DNA of 64,000 bases from Paucihalobacter ruber (lineage in GTDB: Bacteria > Bacteroidota > Bacteroidia > Flavobacteriales > Flavobacteriaceae): the NCBI RefSeq assembly GCF_006494535.1, contig NZ_VHIQ01000001.1, forward strand, positions 684,736 to 748,735. Reading direction: 5' to 3'. The notes beneath the pieces were generated by a model. That model had not been told where the DNA came from and did not search any database. It was given only the letters and a program-made list of their open reading frames with translations. Positions 7,125-15,117 of the stretch are shown here, in pieces. Position numbers and translations under genes: made by a program. Each line of letters opens with the position of its first letter. The stretch's first letter is position 1.

Positions 7125-9881
7125 TTAATATTGATTGCTTTTTGTTTTATCGAATACGTAATCGATGGCCTCTTGATGACGTCTTTTTGAGCGGGTTGCA
7201 CTACCGGCAGCCGGCGCACCATAAGGTCTTCTTCCTGCGTAGCGGCAATTTTTAAACTCGTCCATGTGCATCATTAAATGCGAATAGGCTCCCATATTTC
7301 TGGGTTCTTCTTGCGCCCAAACAAGTTCGTCGGCATTTTTATATTTTTTAATAATGGCTCTTATGTCTTCTTCAGGAAGTGGGAACAATTGTTCTAGCCT
7401 TACCAAAGCCACGTCATCTCTTTTTTGCACTTCTTTGACTTCTAATAAATCGTAATAAAATTTACCGGTCACAAAAACCAGTGACTTGATTTTATCAGGA
7501 TTTGCAGTCTCGTCATCTATTAACATTTGAAAACTTCCGTTGGCAAATTCTTCAACAGTTGAAACTACTCTTGGATGTCTCAATAAACTTTTGGGCGTAA
7601 AGACTATCAACGGTTTACGGAAATTAGCTTTCATTTGTCTTCTTAACAAGTGAAACATGTTGGCCGGCGTCGAGCAATCGGCTATAAACATATTATCTTT
7701 TGCGCATAATTGAAGATAGCGTTCCATTCTCCCGGAAGAATGTTCTGCACCTTGGCCTTCATAACCGTGTGGCAAAAGCATTACCAGTCCGTTTGAAGTT
7801 TTCCATTTGGCTTCACCCGATGAAATATATTGGTCAATCATGATTTGAGCACCATTACTAAAATCCCCAAACTGGGCTTCCCATATGGTGAGGGTATTTG
7901 GACTAGCCATGGCATACCCGTAGTCAAAACCAACCACACCGTATTCAGAAAGCAATGAATTATAGATATAGAATGATCCTTGTTTTTCGCTTATATGATT
8001 ATGAAGAATAATTTCTTCTTCACTGTCTTCAACCTTAACAACTGCATGACGGTGGGAGAACGTACCGCGTTCAACATCCTGTCCTGAAATTCGCACATCA
8101 AATCCTTCTTCAAGTAATGAGCCATAAGCCAGATGCTCAGCCATAGACCAGTCGAGTTTGTCTTCTTCAAACATGGTAATTCTCGATTCAATAAGGCGTT
8201 GTATTTTTCTTATAAAGTCTTTATCTTCCGGTAGTTTTGATAAAACTTCAGTGATTCTTTGAAGTTTCTCCTTTGGGTAGGTAGTATCTATATGCTGTAA
8301 CATTTCAGGTGCCTTAGCACGAATAAAACCTTCCCATTTTTGTTGCATAAATGGTGTTACAACTGTTTTATCAATTTTTCTGGAACTTTCAAGTTTTTGG
8401 TCCAGTTTGGCTTTGTAGGCTTCTTCTAGTTCGGCTACATAACTGTCGTTAATAATACCCTGCGCTATTAATTTCTCTGCATAGATATCTCTTGGATTTC
8501 TGTGCTTGGCGATCATTTTGTACAACTTTGGCTGGGTAAAACGCGGTTCGTCACCTTCGTTATGGCCATATTTTCTGTAACCTAATAAATCTAAAAATAC
8601 ATCTCGTTTAAACTGCATTCTAAACGCCAATGCAAAAGAAGCTGCATGAACTACGGCTTCAACATCATCGGCATTAACGTGTAAAATTGGCGATAAGGTA
8701 ACTTTCCCCACATCGGTACAATAGATACTTGAGCGCGCATCAAGATAATTGGTGGTAAATCCAATTTGATTGTTAACTACAATATGAATGGTCCCATTGG
8801 TTTTATAGCCATCTAACTTGGCCATTTGAACTATTTCATAAATAATTCCCTGACCGGCAATGGCGGCATCGCCATGAACAGCAATTGGTAATACCTGTGA
8901 AGCATCGGTGATATCGTCTCTATCTTGTTTTGCGCGAGCAATACCTTCTATAACAGCACCAACGGTTTCGAGATGCGATGGGTTTGGCGCAATATTTAAG
9001 TTAATATGCTTCCCCGTGATGGTTTGTCTGTCGCTGGTCCAACCCATATGGTATTTAACATCACCATCAAAAACGGCTTCTTCGTAATCTTTCCCGTCAA
9101 ATTCACTAAAAATATCTTCGGCAGATTTACCAAATATATTAGTTAAGGTATTTAATCTGCCACGATGTGCCATGCCCAGTACAAATTCTTTAACCCCAAA
9201 ATCGGCTGCTTCTTCTATTAAAGTATCGAGAGCCGGAATTAGAGATTCATTTCCTTCTAACGAAAAACGCTTTTGACCCACATATTTTGTGTGAAGGAAA
9301 TTTTCAAACGAAACAGCTTCGTTTAGTTTTCCTAAAATATATTTTTTCCTTTCAGGTGAAAAATTAGGGTGGTTATCATTGATATTTAGACGTTGCTGAA
9401 TCCATTTTACCTCCTCGGGCTGCCTAATATACATGTATTCTATACCAATAGCATCACAATAAATAGCCTCCAGATGTTGTATAATATTTTTTAATGTTGC
9501 AGGCCCAATACTTAAAATCTCACCTGCATTAAATACGGTATCTAAATCGGATTGATTTAACCCGAAATTCTCGATAGCCAATGTTGGTGAATATTGACGA
9601 CGTTCTCTAACCGGGTTTGTTTTGGTAAACAAATGGCCCCGTGTTCTATAAGCTTCAATAAGTTGAACTACCTGAAATTCCTTTTGAACATGCTCAGGGA
9701 TTTGAGTGGTAACGCCTTCTACAATTTCGCCTTTTAATCCATAATTCTCACTGCCAAAATCAAAGCCTTGAAAAAAGGCTCGCCAACTGGGCTCTACGCT
9801 GTCTGGATTTTGTAAATATTGTTCGTATAAGTCGGCAAAATAAGCCGTATGTGCTGCGTTTAAAAAGGAATACCTGTCCAT
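7125..9881 (-). CDS. sucA: 2-oxoglutarate dehydrogenase E1 component
   Basis: A 918-residue thiamine-diphosphate enzyme that decarboxylates 2-oxoglutarate and passes succinyl to SucB. It starts M-D-R-Y-S-F-L-N-A-A-H-T-A-Y-F, as in other E1o proteins. Cofactor and active-site blocks include G-M-A-H-R-G-R-L-N-T-L, G-D-A-A-I-A-G-Q-G-I-I-Y-E, V-V-N-N-Q-I-G-F-T-T and H-G-Y-E-G-Q-G-A-E-H-S-S-G-R. The frame extends upstream to 9929, but a perfect -7 box (9919-9926) lies between, so ATG 9881 is the start. It is the first gene of the sucAB operon. Confidence 0.96.
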   Translation of the reverse strand: MDRYSFLNAAHTAYFADLYEQYLQNPDSVEPSWRAFFQGFDFGSENYGLKGEIVEGVTTQIPEHVQKEFQVVQLIEAYRTRGHLFTKTNPVRERRQYSPTLAIENFGLNQSDLDTVFNAGEILSIGPATLKNIIQHLEAIYCDAIGIEYMYIRQPEEVKWIQQRLNINDNHPNFSPERKKYILGKLNEAVSFENFLHTKYVGQKRFSLEGNESLIPALDTLIEEAADFGVKEFVLGMAHRGRLNTLTNIFGKSAEDIFSEFDGKDYEEAVFDGDVKYHMGWTSDRQTITGKHINLNIAPNPSHLETVGAVIEGIARAKQDRDDITDASQVLPIAVHGDAAIAGQGIIYEIVQMAKLDGYKTNGTIHIVVNNQIGFTTNYLDARSSIYCTDVGKVTLSPILHVNADDVEAVVHAASFALAFRMQFKRDVFLDLLGYRKYGHNEGDEPRFTQPKLYKMIAKHRNPRDIYAEKLIAQGIINDSYVAELEEAYKAKLDQKLESSRKIDKTVVTPFMQQKWEGFIRAKAPEMLQHIDTTYPKEKLQRITEVLSKLPEDKDFIRKIQRLIESRITMFEEDKLDWSMAEHLAYGSLLEEGFDVRISGQDVERGTFSHRHAVVKVEDSEEEIILHNHISEKQGSFYIYNSLLSEYGVVGFDYGYAMASPNTLTIWEAQFGDFSNGAQIMIDQYISSGEAKWKTSNGLVMLLPHGYEGQGAEHSSGRMERYLQLCAKDNMFIADCSTPANMFHLLRRQMKANFRKPLIVFTPKSLLRHPRVVSTVEEFANGSFQMLIDDETANPDKIKSLVFVTGKFYYDLLEVKEVQKRDDVALVRLEQLFPLPEEDIRAIIKKYKNADELVWAQEEPRNMGAYSHLMMHMDEFKNCRYAGRRPYGAPAAGSATRSKRRHQEAIDYVFDKTKSNQY

Positions 9882-9918
9882 GATATTGTGCGTCGCTGAA
9901 AATTCAACAAAATTTAAG

Positions 9919-9965
9919 CAAAAATACAACTTTTACAGATATTCTATGCCTAATTAGTATATTTG
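9919..9965. promoter_or_regulatory. Divergent promoters for sucA and the barrel protein gene
   Basis: The minus strand has TATTTTTG at 9926-9919 facing sucA, and the plus strand has TATATTTG at 9958-9965 facing the gene at 9993. Both match TAnnTTTG perfectly. Leaders would be about 30 nt and 20 nt. Confidence 0.65.
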
Positions 9966-9992
9966 TAACATTACCTTTTAAAATATTTTAAC

Positions 9993-10529
9993 ATGCGAGT
10001 TGTCAAATCATTATTCCTTAAATATTTCATTGTTCTAAGTGTTTTTTGTTTGTTTTCTTCTACTAACAATTTTGCTCAAAATAGTTACAACGACAACCCA
10101 TTTTGGTCTAAAGTTCGTTATGGCGGTGGTATTGGTTTAGGCTTTGCAAACGATTTTTTTAGCGCTACACTTGCCCCGCAGGCTATTTATGAATTTAATT
10201 CTCAGTTTGCATTAGGTGTTGGTTTGAATGGCACTTACAACAGCCAGAAGAATGTTTTTAACTCAACGGTTGTTGGTGCCAGTGTTATTGGATTGTTCAA
10301 TCCTATCCCCGACGCTCAAATCTCGGCAGAGTTTGAGCAACTCAACGTTAATCAAAGATTTAAAAACAACCTTGGTATTAACAGAAATTATTGGTATCCG
10401 GCGTTATTTTTGGGAGCAGGCTACGGCAACCGAAATTTTATGGCAGGCATTAGATATGATGTGCTTTACAACAGAGATAAAAGTATTTATGGCAATGCCT
10501 GGATGCCTTTTGTAAGAGTGTTCTTTTAG
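9993..10529 (+). CDS. Small outer-membrane beta-barrel protein
   Basis: A 178-residue exported protein. A signal peptide (1-29, ending N-N-F-A-Q) is followed by short alternating strands rich in G and aromatic residues, such as V-R-Y-G-G-G-I-G-L-G-F-A, and a terminal strand ending W-M-P-F-V-R-V-F-F; a C-terminal F is typical of outer-membrane barrels. Homologues beside sucA are, as I recall, often labelled alpha-ketoglutarate decarboxylase. Nothing in this sequence supports an enzyme, and the label looks copied from the neighbour. Its stop overlaps the convergent gene at 10526 by 4 bp. Confidence 0.75.
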   Translation: MRVVKSLFLKYFIVLSVFCLFSSTNNFAQNSYNDNPFWSKVRYGGGIGLGFANDFFSATLAPQAIYEFNSQFALGVGLNGTYNSQKNVFNSTVVGASVIGLFNPIPDAQISAEFEQLNVNQRFKNNLGINRNYWYPALFLGAGYGNRNFMAGIRYDVLYNRDKSIYGNAWMPFVRVFF

Positions 10530-10873
10530 TAATGTTTTTTGTACCAAACTTTTTGCCACTCGCGCTTTAATATTAAAAAACTTACGTTTTTTGCGAGTAC
10601 CTCCAAATCATTGCCATCTAACCGTTTGATTTGGCTCTCAGGAACATCAATAATATATAATAAATTAAGGTATTCCATAAATTTCTCACGCAGTAAATAA
10701 TACACAGTTTGTGTTAAATCACTAAATAAGATTTCGGGAGTTGTGTTTTCTGAAAATTCTAAATCAATCCCAGCCAAAAGCAAATCTTTATTTATTTGGA
10801 GAATTAAATTGGTATACAAATCTAAGGCCGTAACCTCGGCAATCAATTCTTCAATATTTGATGGCTTATGCAT
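10526..10873 (-). CDS. Conserved hypothetical protein of 115 residues
   Basis: A soluble protein with no signal peptide or membrane helix. It is Leu/Glu-rich and predicted mostly helical (for example I-E-E-L-I-A-E-V-T-A-L-D-L-Y and Y-Y-L-L-R-E-K-F-M-E-Y), ending W-Q-K-V-W-Y-K-K-H-Y. I recognise no family. Its ATG abuts the stop codon of the polyprenyl synthase gene (TAAATG), so the two are translated from one message. A role beside isoprenoid synthesis is possible but unproven. Confidence 0.7.
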   Translation of the reverse strand: MHKPSNIEELIAEVTALDLYTNLILQINKDLLLAGIDLEFSENTTPEILFSDLTQTVYYLLREKFMEYLNLLYIIDVPESQIKRLDGNDLEVLAKNVSFLILKREWQKVWYKKHY

Positions 10874-11848
10874 TTAAACTTTGCGTTGCATGAGTTGTTC
10901 GCCAAACTGTTTTAAGGCAAATTTATAAACATCGTCTAAACTCAAATCTTCTAAATATTCAAATGCCTTTGCGGTGTAATTAGAAATAGCCGTTTTCGTT
11001 TCTTTCACTGCTCCCGAGGTTTCAAATAGTTGTTTAACCCTTTCTACCTTTTCTTGTAAATCGATTTCAGACCCATTAAACAATTGAAAAAGTTCGTCTT
11101 TAACTTGCTGACTACCATGCTCAATTGTCTTAAGATACAGATATGTTTTTTTGTTTTCAATAATATCACCACCTACTTGCTTACCAAAGGTTTCAGGATC
11201 ACCAAAGGCATCGAGATAATCGTCCTGTATTTGGAAGGCTATTCCAAGGTTTTTTCCAAATTCATAAATTAAATGCTGGTCCTGACTCGATGCTTGGGCA
11301 ATAATGGCGCCCATTTTCATGGCTGCAGCTACCAGCACCGACGTTTTATAGGTTATCATCCTAATGTACTCATCAATAATAACATCATTTCTGGTTTCAA
11401 AATCAATATCGTATTGTTGACCTTCGCATACTTCTAAGGCTGTTTTGGTAAACAGGCTATTTAACTCTTTAAAAGTTGTTCCGTTATAATATTCTAATAA
11501 TTGATACGACAAAATTAACATGGCATCTCCCGATAAAATGCCCGTATTCAAATTCCATTTTTCATGCACGGTTGGTTTTCCGCGTCTTAGCGGTGCATCG
11601 TCCATAATATCGTCATGAATTAAAGAAAAATTATGAAACACTTCAACACACAAAGCAGCGTTTAATGCATTTTCCGCTTTGGCGCCAAACATTTCGGCAG
11701 TCATTAATGTTAAGGTTGGTCTTAACCGTTTGCCTCCTAAACTTAAAATATATTGTATGGGTTGATACAAAGTTTGAGGTTCTTCGTCTAACTGATAATT
11801 AGAAAGAAAATTATTAAAAATTGACTGGTAGTAAGTTACATTTTGCAT
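10874..11848 (-). CDS. Polyprenyl (probably geranylgeranyl) diphosphate synthase
   Basis: A 324-residue trans-isoprenyl diphosphate synthase that condenses isopentenyl diphosphate with allylic primers. The substrate motif G-G-K-R-L-R-P is near residue 34. The first Asp-rich motif is L-I-H-D-D-I-M-D-D-A-P-L-R-R-G-K-P-T, and the second is F-Q-I-Q-D-D-Y-L-D-A-F-G-D. The first motif is D-D-x-x-D without insertion, with Phe five residues before it, which hints at a C20 product. Chain length is inferred. dxs at 26162 supplies the precursor pathway. Confidence 0.92.
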   Translation of the reverse strand: MQNVTYYQSIFNNFLSNYQLDEEPQTLYQPIQYILSLGGKRLRPTLTLMTAEMFGAKAENALNAALCVEVFHNFSLIHDDIMDDAPLRRGKPTVHEKWNLNTGILSGDAMLILSYQLLEYYNGTTFKELNSLFTKTALEVCEGQQYDIDFETRNDVIIDEYIRMITYKTSVLVAAAMKMGAIIAQASSQDQHLIYEFGKNLGIAFQIQDDYLDAFGDPETFGKQVGGDIIENKKTYLYLKTIEHGSQQVKDELFQLFNGSEIDLQEKVERVKQLFETSGAVKETKTAISNYTAKAFEYLEDLSLDDVYKFALKQFGEQLMQRKV

Positions 11849-11918
11849 GCCATCATCATATTAGTGATTGCAATATCAAAATTTTAAAGTAAACCTTTTG
11901 TTAAATTTACATTAAACT

Positions 11919-11961
11919 AAGGAAACTTTTTTTGTTTTAAAAGTTTCCTTCATTACTTTTG
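11919..11961 (+). promoter_or_regulatory. Promoter inside a palindromic operator, TetR/efflux operon
   Basis: A perfect 12-8-12 inverted repeat (arms AAGGAAACTTTT at 11919-11930 and AAAAGTTTCCTT at 11939-11950) encloses a TTTG -33 box (11931-11934). After 19 bp comes the perfect -7 box TACTTTTG (11954-11961). The ATG is at 11970. Blocking this site would shut the promoter, as expected for self-repression by the encoded TetR protein. Confidence 0.75.
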
Positions 11962-11969
11962 TCGCCACT

Positions 11970-12584
11970 ATGGAGGAAAAAATATTAGAAACATCGGCTG
12001 ATTTGTTCTTGAATTACGGTTTTAAGAGCATTACCATGGATGATATTGCCAACAGAATTGGTATTTCAAAAAAAACTATTTATCAGCATTATAAAAACAA
12101 ACACGAGCTAATTGAAGCCTCGACTCTTCATTTATTTGAACAAATTTCGACAGGGATTAATTTAATATGCAACCTGCATAACAATCCGGTTGAAGAAATT
12201 TATCAAATTAAAAATTTCGTGATGACACATTTAAAAGGCGAAAAATCTTCGCCTCAGTACCAGCTTCAAAAGTATTATCCTAAAATTTACAAAAACTTAA
12301 AAAATAAACAGTTTGATTTAATGCAAGGTTGCGTTATCGAAAATTTAAACCACGGTATTCAACAAGGTTATTACAGAAGTGATATCGATGTTCAATTTAT
12401 ATCTCGATTATACTTTAGCAATATGGTTGCATTGAAAGATCACGACTTATATCCGGTTGAGCTATTTTCAATGCAAAACATTATGAATCAATATTTAGAG
12501 TATCACCTTCGTGGTATCTGCACTCCTAAAGGACTGCTTGTTTTAAATAAAGTACTCTCAAAAGAATCCCTTTCAAATGAATAA
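11970..12584 (+). CDS. TetR/AcrR family transcriptional repressor
   Basis: A 204-residue regulator with an N-terminal helix-turn-helix of TetR type: I-L-E-T-S-A-D-L-F at 5-13, then G-F-K-S-I-T-M-D-D-I-A-N-R-I-G-I-S-K-K-T (18-37) and I-Y-Q-H-Y-K-N-K. The C-terminal part should bind a ligand. It heads a four-gene operon with an RND pump, and its own operator-like palindrome overlaps the promoter. I infer that it represses the pump until an inducer appears. Its last 8 bp overlap the TolC gene. Confidence 0.93.
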   Translation: MEEKILETSADLFLNYGFKSITMDDIANRIGISKKTIYQHYKNKHELIEASTLHLFEQISTGINLICNLHNNPVEEIYQIKNFVMTHLKGEKSSPQYQLQKYYPKIYKNLKNKQFDLMQGCVIENLNHGIQQGYYRSDIDVQFISRLYFSNMVALKDHDLYPVELFSMQNIMNQYLEYHLRGICTPKGLLVLNKVLSKESLSNE

Positions 12585-13917
12585 AATATATTTAACACTC
12601 TGCCTACTCACTTTACTCGTTATAAAGGTTAATGCGCAAGAAACACTAACATACAGCTTACAAGAAGCCATTGACTTTGCTTTGGAAAATAACCGCGCAG
12701 CCAAAAATGCCGTTCGTGATATTGAAGCCGCCAAACAACAAAAATGGGAGACTACAGCAACCGGTTTGCCTCAAATTGATGCCAATATTGATTATCAAAA
12801 CTTTTTAAAGCAGCAAATTTCATTAATTCCTGCTGAGTTTGTTGGCGGTAATCCCGGTGAATTCGCTGAAGTTATTTTTGGAACCAAACAAAATGTGAAC
12901 GCCTCTGCCACTTTAAGACAGCTGTTATTTGATGGATCTTATTTGGTTGGTTTACAGTCGGCTAAAGTGTTTCTTGAGATTTCTGAAAACGCGAAAGAAA
13001 AAACTGATTTAGAAGTAAGAAAAGCAGTTATTAATGCCTACGGAAACGTTCTACTTGCTGAAGAAACCATTAAAATTCTTATCAATAACAAAGCGGTTCT
13101 TGAAAAAAATCTGTTTGAAACTCAAAAATTATTTGAAAATGGATTTGAAGAAGAAGAAAGTGTTGAACAACTTCAAATCACACTTTCAAGCATTGAAAGC
13201 GCACTAAACAATGCCGAAAGATTAGAAATTATTGCCAAGCAACTATTTAATTTAACCATCGGCATTGATATTGAAACCCCTATACGGTTAACCGATGTTC
13301 TCGACGATTTGGCTCAAAAAAATATTACAATAGATTTAATTGAAGCCGAAGAAAACATCGACAACAATATAGATTATAAAATAGCTTTTAACGACAAGGT
13401 TTCAAAAGATTTACTACTTAAACTAGAGCGCAGCAAGTCGTTACCAAGTTTAAGCAGTTTTGTAAATGCCGGATATTTAGGTTTTAGCAATAGTTTTACC
13501 TTTTTAGACCGCGAACAAGATTGGGCAGGCTTTGCTTTGGTAGGCGTTAATTTAACTGTGCCCATTTTTTCTTCCTTTGGTAGAAGTGCCGCTTCTCAAC
13601 GCGCAAAAATCAATGTTGAAAAAGCCAAAGAAGATTTAATTGAAATTGAACAACAACTTAAATTGGAGGCAGCCAGAGCAAAAAGTAATTACAAATTTTC
13701 CATAGAAGATTATCAAATTAAACAAAGAAATTTAGAACTGGCCGAACGCATAGAGCGAAAAAATGAAATCAAATTTTTTGAAGGTATTGCAAGCAGTTTT
13801 GAGCTAAGACAAGCCCAAACACAACTATATAGTGCTCAACAGGATTATTTACAAGCCATGCTGGATGTAATCACCAAAAAAGCCGATTTAGAAACCGTAC
13901 TCAACATTACCAATTAA
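12577..13917 (+). CDS. TolC-family outer-membrane efflux protein
   Basis: A 446-residue outer-membrane channel of an RND tripartite pump. The signal peptide is 1-20 (ending V-N-A-Q). Two OEP domains follow with long helices, containing the typical Y-S-L-Q-E-A-I-D-F-A-L-E-N-N-R start and the second-repeat tail A-R-A-K-S-N-Y. It overlaps the tetR stop by 8 bp and lies 27 bp before the adaptor gene. Confidence 0.93.
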   Translation: MNKIYLTLCLLTLLVIKVNAQETLTYSLQEAIDFALENNRAAKNAVRDIEAAKQQKWETTATGLPQIDANIDYQNFLKQQISLIPAEFVGGNPGEFAEVIFGTKQNVNASATLRQLLFDGSYLVGLQSAKVFLEISENAKEKTDLEVRKAVINAYGNVLLAEETIKILINNKAVLEKNLFETQKLFENGFEEEESVEQLQITLSSIESALNNAERLEIIAKQLFNLTIGIDIETPIRLTDVLDDLAQKNITIDLIEAEENIDNNIDYKIAFNDKVSKDLLLKLERSKSLPSLSSFVNAGYLGFSNSFTFLDREQDWAGFALVGVNLTVPIFSSFGRSAASQRAKINVEKAKEDLIEIEQQLKLEAARAKSNYKFSIEDYQIKQRNLELAERIERKNEIKFFEGIASSFELRQAQTQLYSAQQDYLQAMLDVITKKADLETVLNITN

Positions 13918-13944
13918 CAATCAAAAAATAAGAATCCACATATC

Positions 13945-15108
13945 ATGAAAACCAATACCATTATAACCATTTTTTTGCTAACATTAATAGTGTCTTGCGG
14001 TGGCAAAAAGGACAATTTTGAAGCCGTACTTGAATCCGGCGATTCCAAATTACTACACACCAAAAAGTCAGAACTTTTAGAATCTCAGCGAGCCCTACAG
14101 CTTCAAATTGATGACATCAACGCTAAATTAGATGAAATTTCAGGTACTGATAAACTACAATTGGTTTCTACATTTAATACTTCTGAAGAATTATTTAAAC
14201 ATTATGTCGAACTTCAAGGTAATGTTACCACCAAAAACCTGGTGGTTATAAATGCGGAATTTGGTGGATTGCTTAAAACTGTTTTAGTAAAAGAAGGACA
14301 GCAAGTTACAAAAGGCCAGATTTTGGCTAAAATAGACGATGGCGGATTGAGCCAGCAACTTTCTCAAATGCAAATTCAGGCCGATTTAGCTAAAACTACT
14401 TTTGAGCGTCAGGAGCGATTGTGGCAACAAAGTATTGGAAGCGAAATTCAGTATCTACAAGCCAAGTCTGCATACGAAAGTCAGTTAGAGGCCATTAATC
14501 AAATGAAACAACAATTGGCAAAAACTACCATCACATCCCCATTTTCGGGTACAATTGACGATATTCTCACAGACCAGGGAACTATTGTGGCTCCGGGAAC
14601 ATCCATTTTTAGATTGGTAAGTTTAAAGGATATGTATGTAGAGGTTGATGTACCTGAATCCTACTTAAAAGACATTACCACCGGAAAAGAAGTAATTGTA
14701 GAGTTCCCCGTTTTAAATATGAGCATCAACTCGGTTGTAAGACAAGCCGGCAGCTATATCAACGCCGCTAACCGAACCTTTAAGGTAGAAGTGGCCATCC
14801 CTAATGGTTACGACAACATTAAGCCCAATCTTACGGCCAAACTTAAAATTAACGATTATACCAGCGGCAAGGCCATCTTAATTCCACAAGATATTATTTC
14901 TGAAGATGCATCAGGCAGCGAATATATTTACGTACTCGATCAGGTTAACGAAAAGACAGGTACTGTAAAACGCACCAACATTGCAACAGGAAAAACCCAG
15001 GGCGACATCATTGAAGTTCTGGAAGGTTTAACACCAAACACACTCGTCATTCAAGAAGGTGCTCGCAGTGTTAAAGACGGTCAAAAGGTAGAAGTTAAAC
15101 AGATTTAA
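13945..15108 (+). CDS. RND efflux periplasmic adaptor lipoprotein
   Basis: A 387-residue membrane-fusion protein linking pump and TolC. A lipobox L-I-V-S-C (Cys18) is followed by a coiled-coil stretch (about 35-70). A split biotinyl-lipoyl domain follows (V-V-I-N-A-E-F-G-G-L-L-K-T-V and T-S-P-F-S-G-T-I-D-D-I), with a helical hairpin between its halves, then the beta-barrel (V-E-V-D-V-P-E-S-Y-L) and membrane-proximal domains. The extra N-terminal coiled coil is longer than in AcrA-type proteins. It lies 9 bp before the pump gene. Confidence 0.93.
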   Translation: MKTNTIITIFLLTLIVSCGGKKDNFEAVLESGDSKLLHTKKSELLESQRALQLQIDDINAKLDEISGTDKLQLVSTFNTSEELFKHYVELQGNVTTKNLVVINAEFGGLLKTVLVKEGQQVTKGQILAKIDDGGLSQQLSQMQIQADLAKTTFERQERLWQQSIGSEIQYLQAKSAYESQLEAINQMKQQLAKTTITSPFSGTIDDILTDQGTIVAPGTSIFRLVSLKDMYVEVDVPESYLKDITTGKEVIVEFPVLNMSINSVVRQAGSYINAANRTFKVEVAIPNGYDNIKPNLTAKLKINDYTSGKAILIPQDIISEDASGSEYIYVLDQVNEKTGTVKRTNIATGKTQGDIIEVLEGLTPNTLVIQEGARSVKDGQKVEVKQI

Positions 15109-15117
15109 TCGCACAAC

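Noticed and set aside
9882-9929. Longer sucA start
   Set aside because: The in-frame extension crosses a perfect -7 promoter box at 9919-9926, so it cannot be part of the message.
11919-11950. Palindrome read as a terminator
   Set aside because: No T-run follows on the plus strand and it encloses a -33 box at ideal spacing, so an operator is a better reading.
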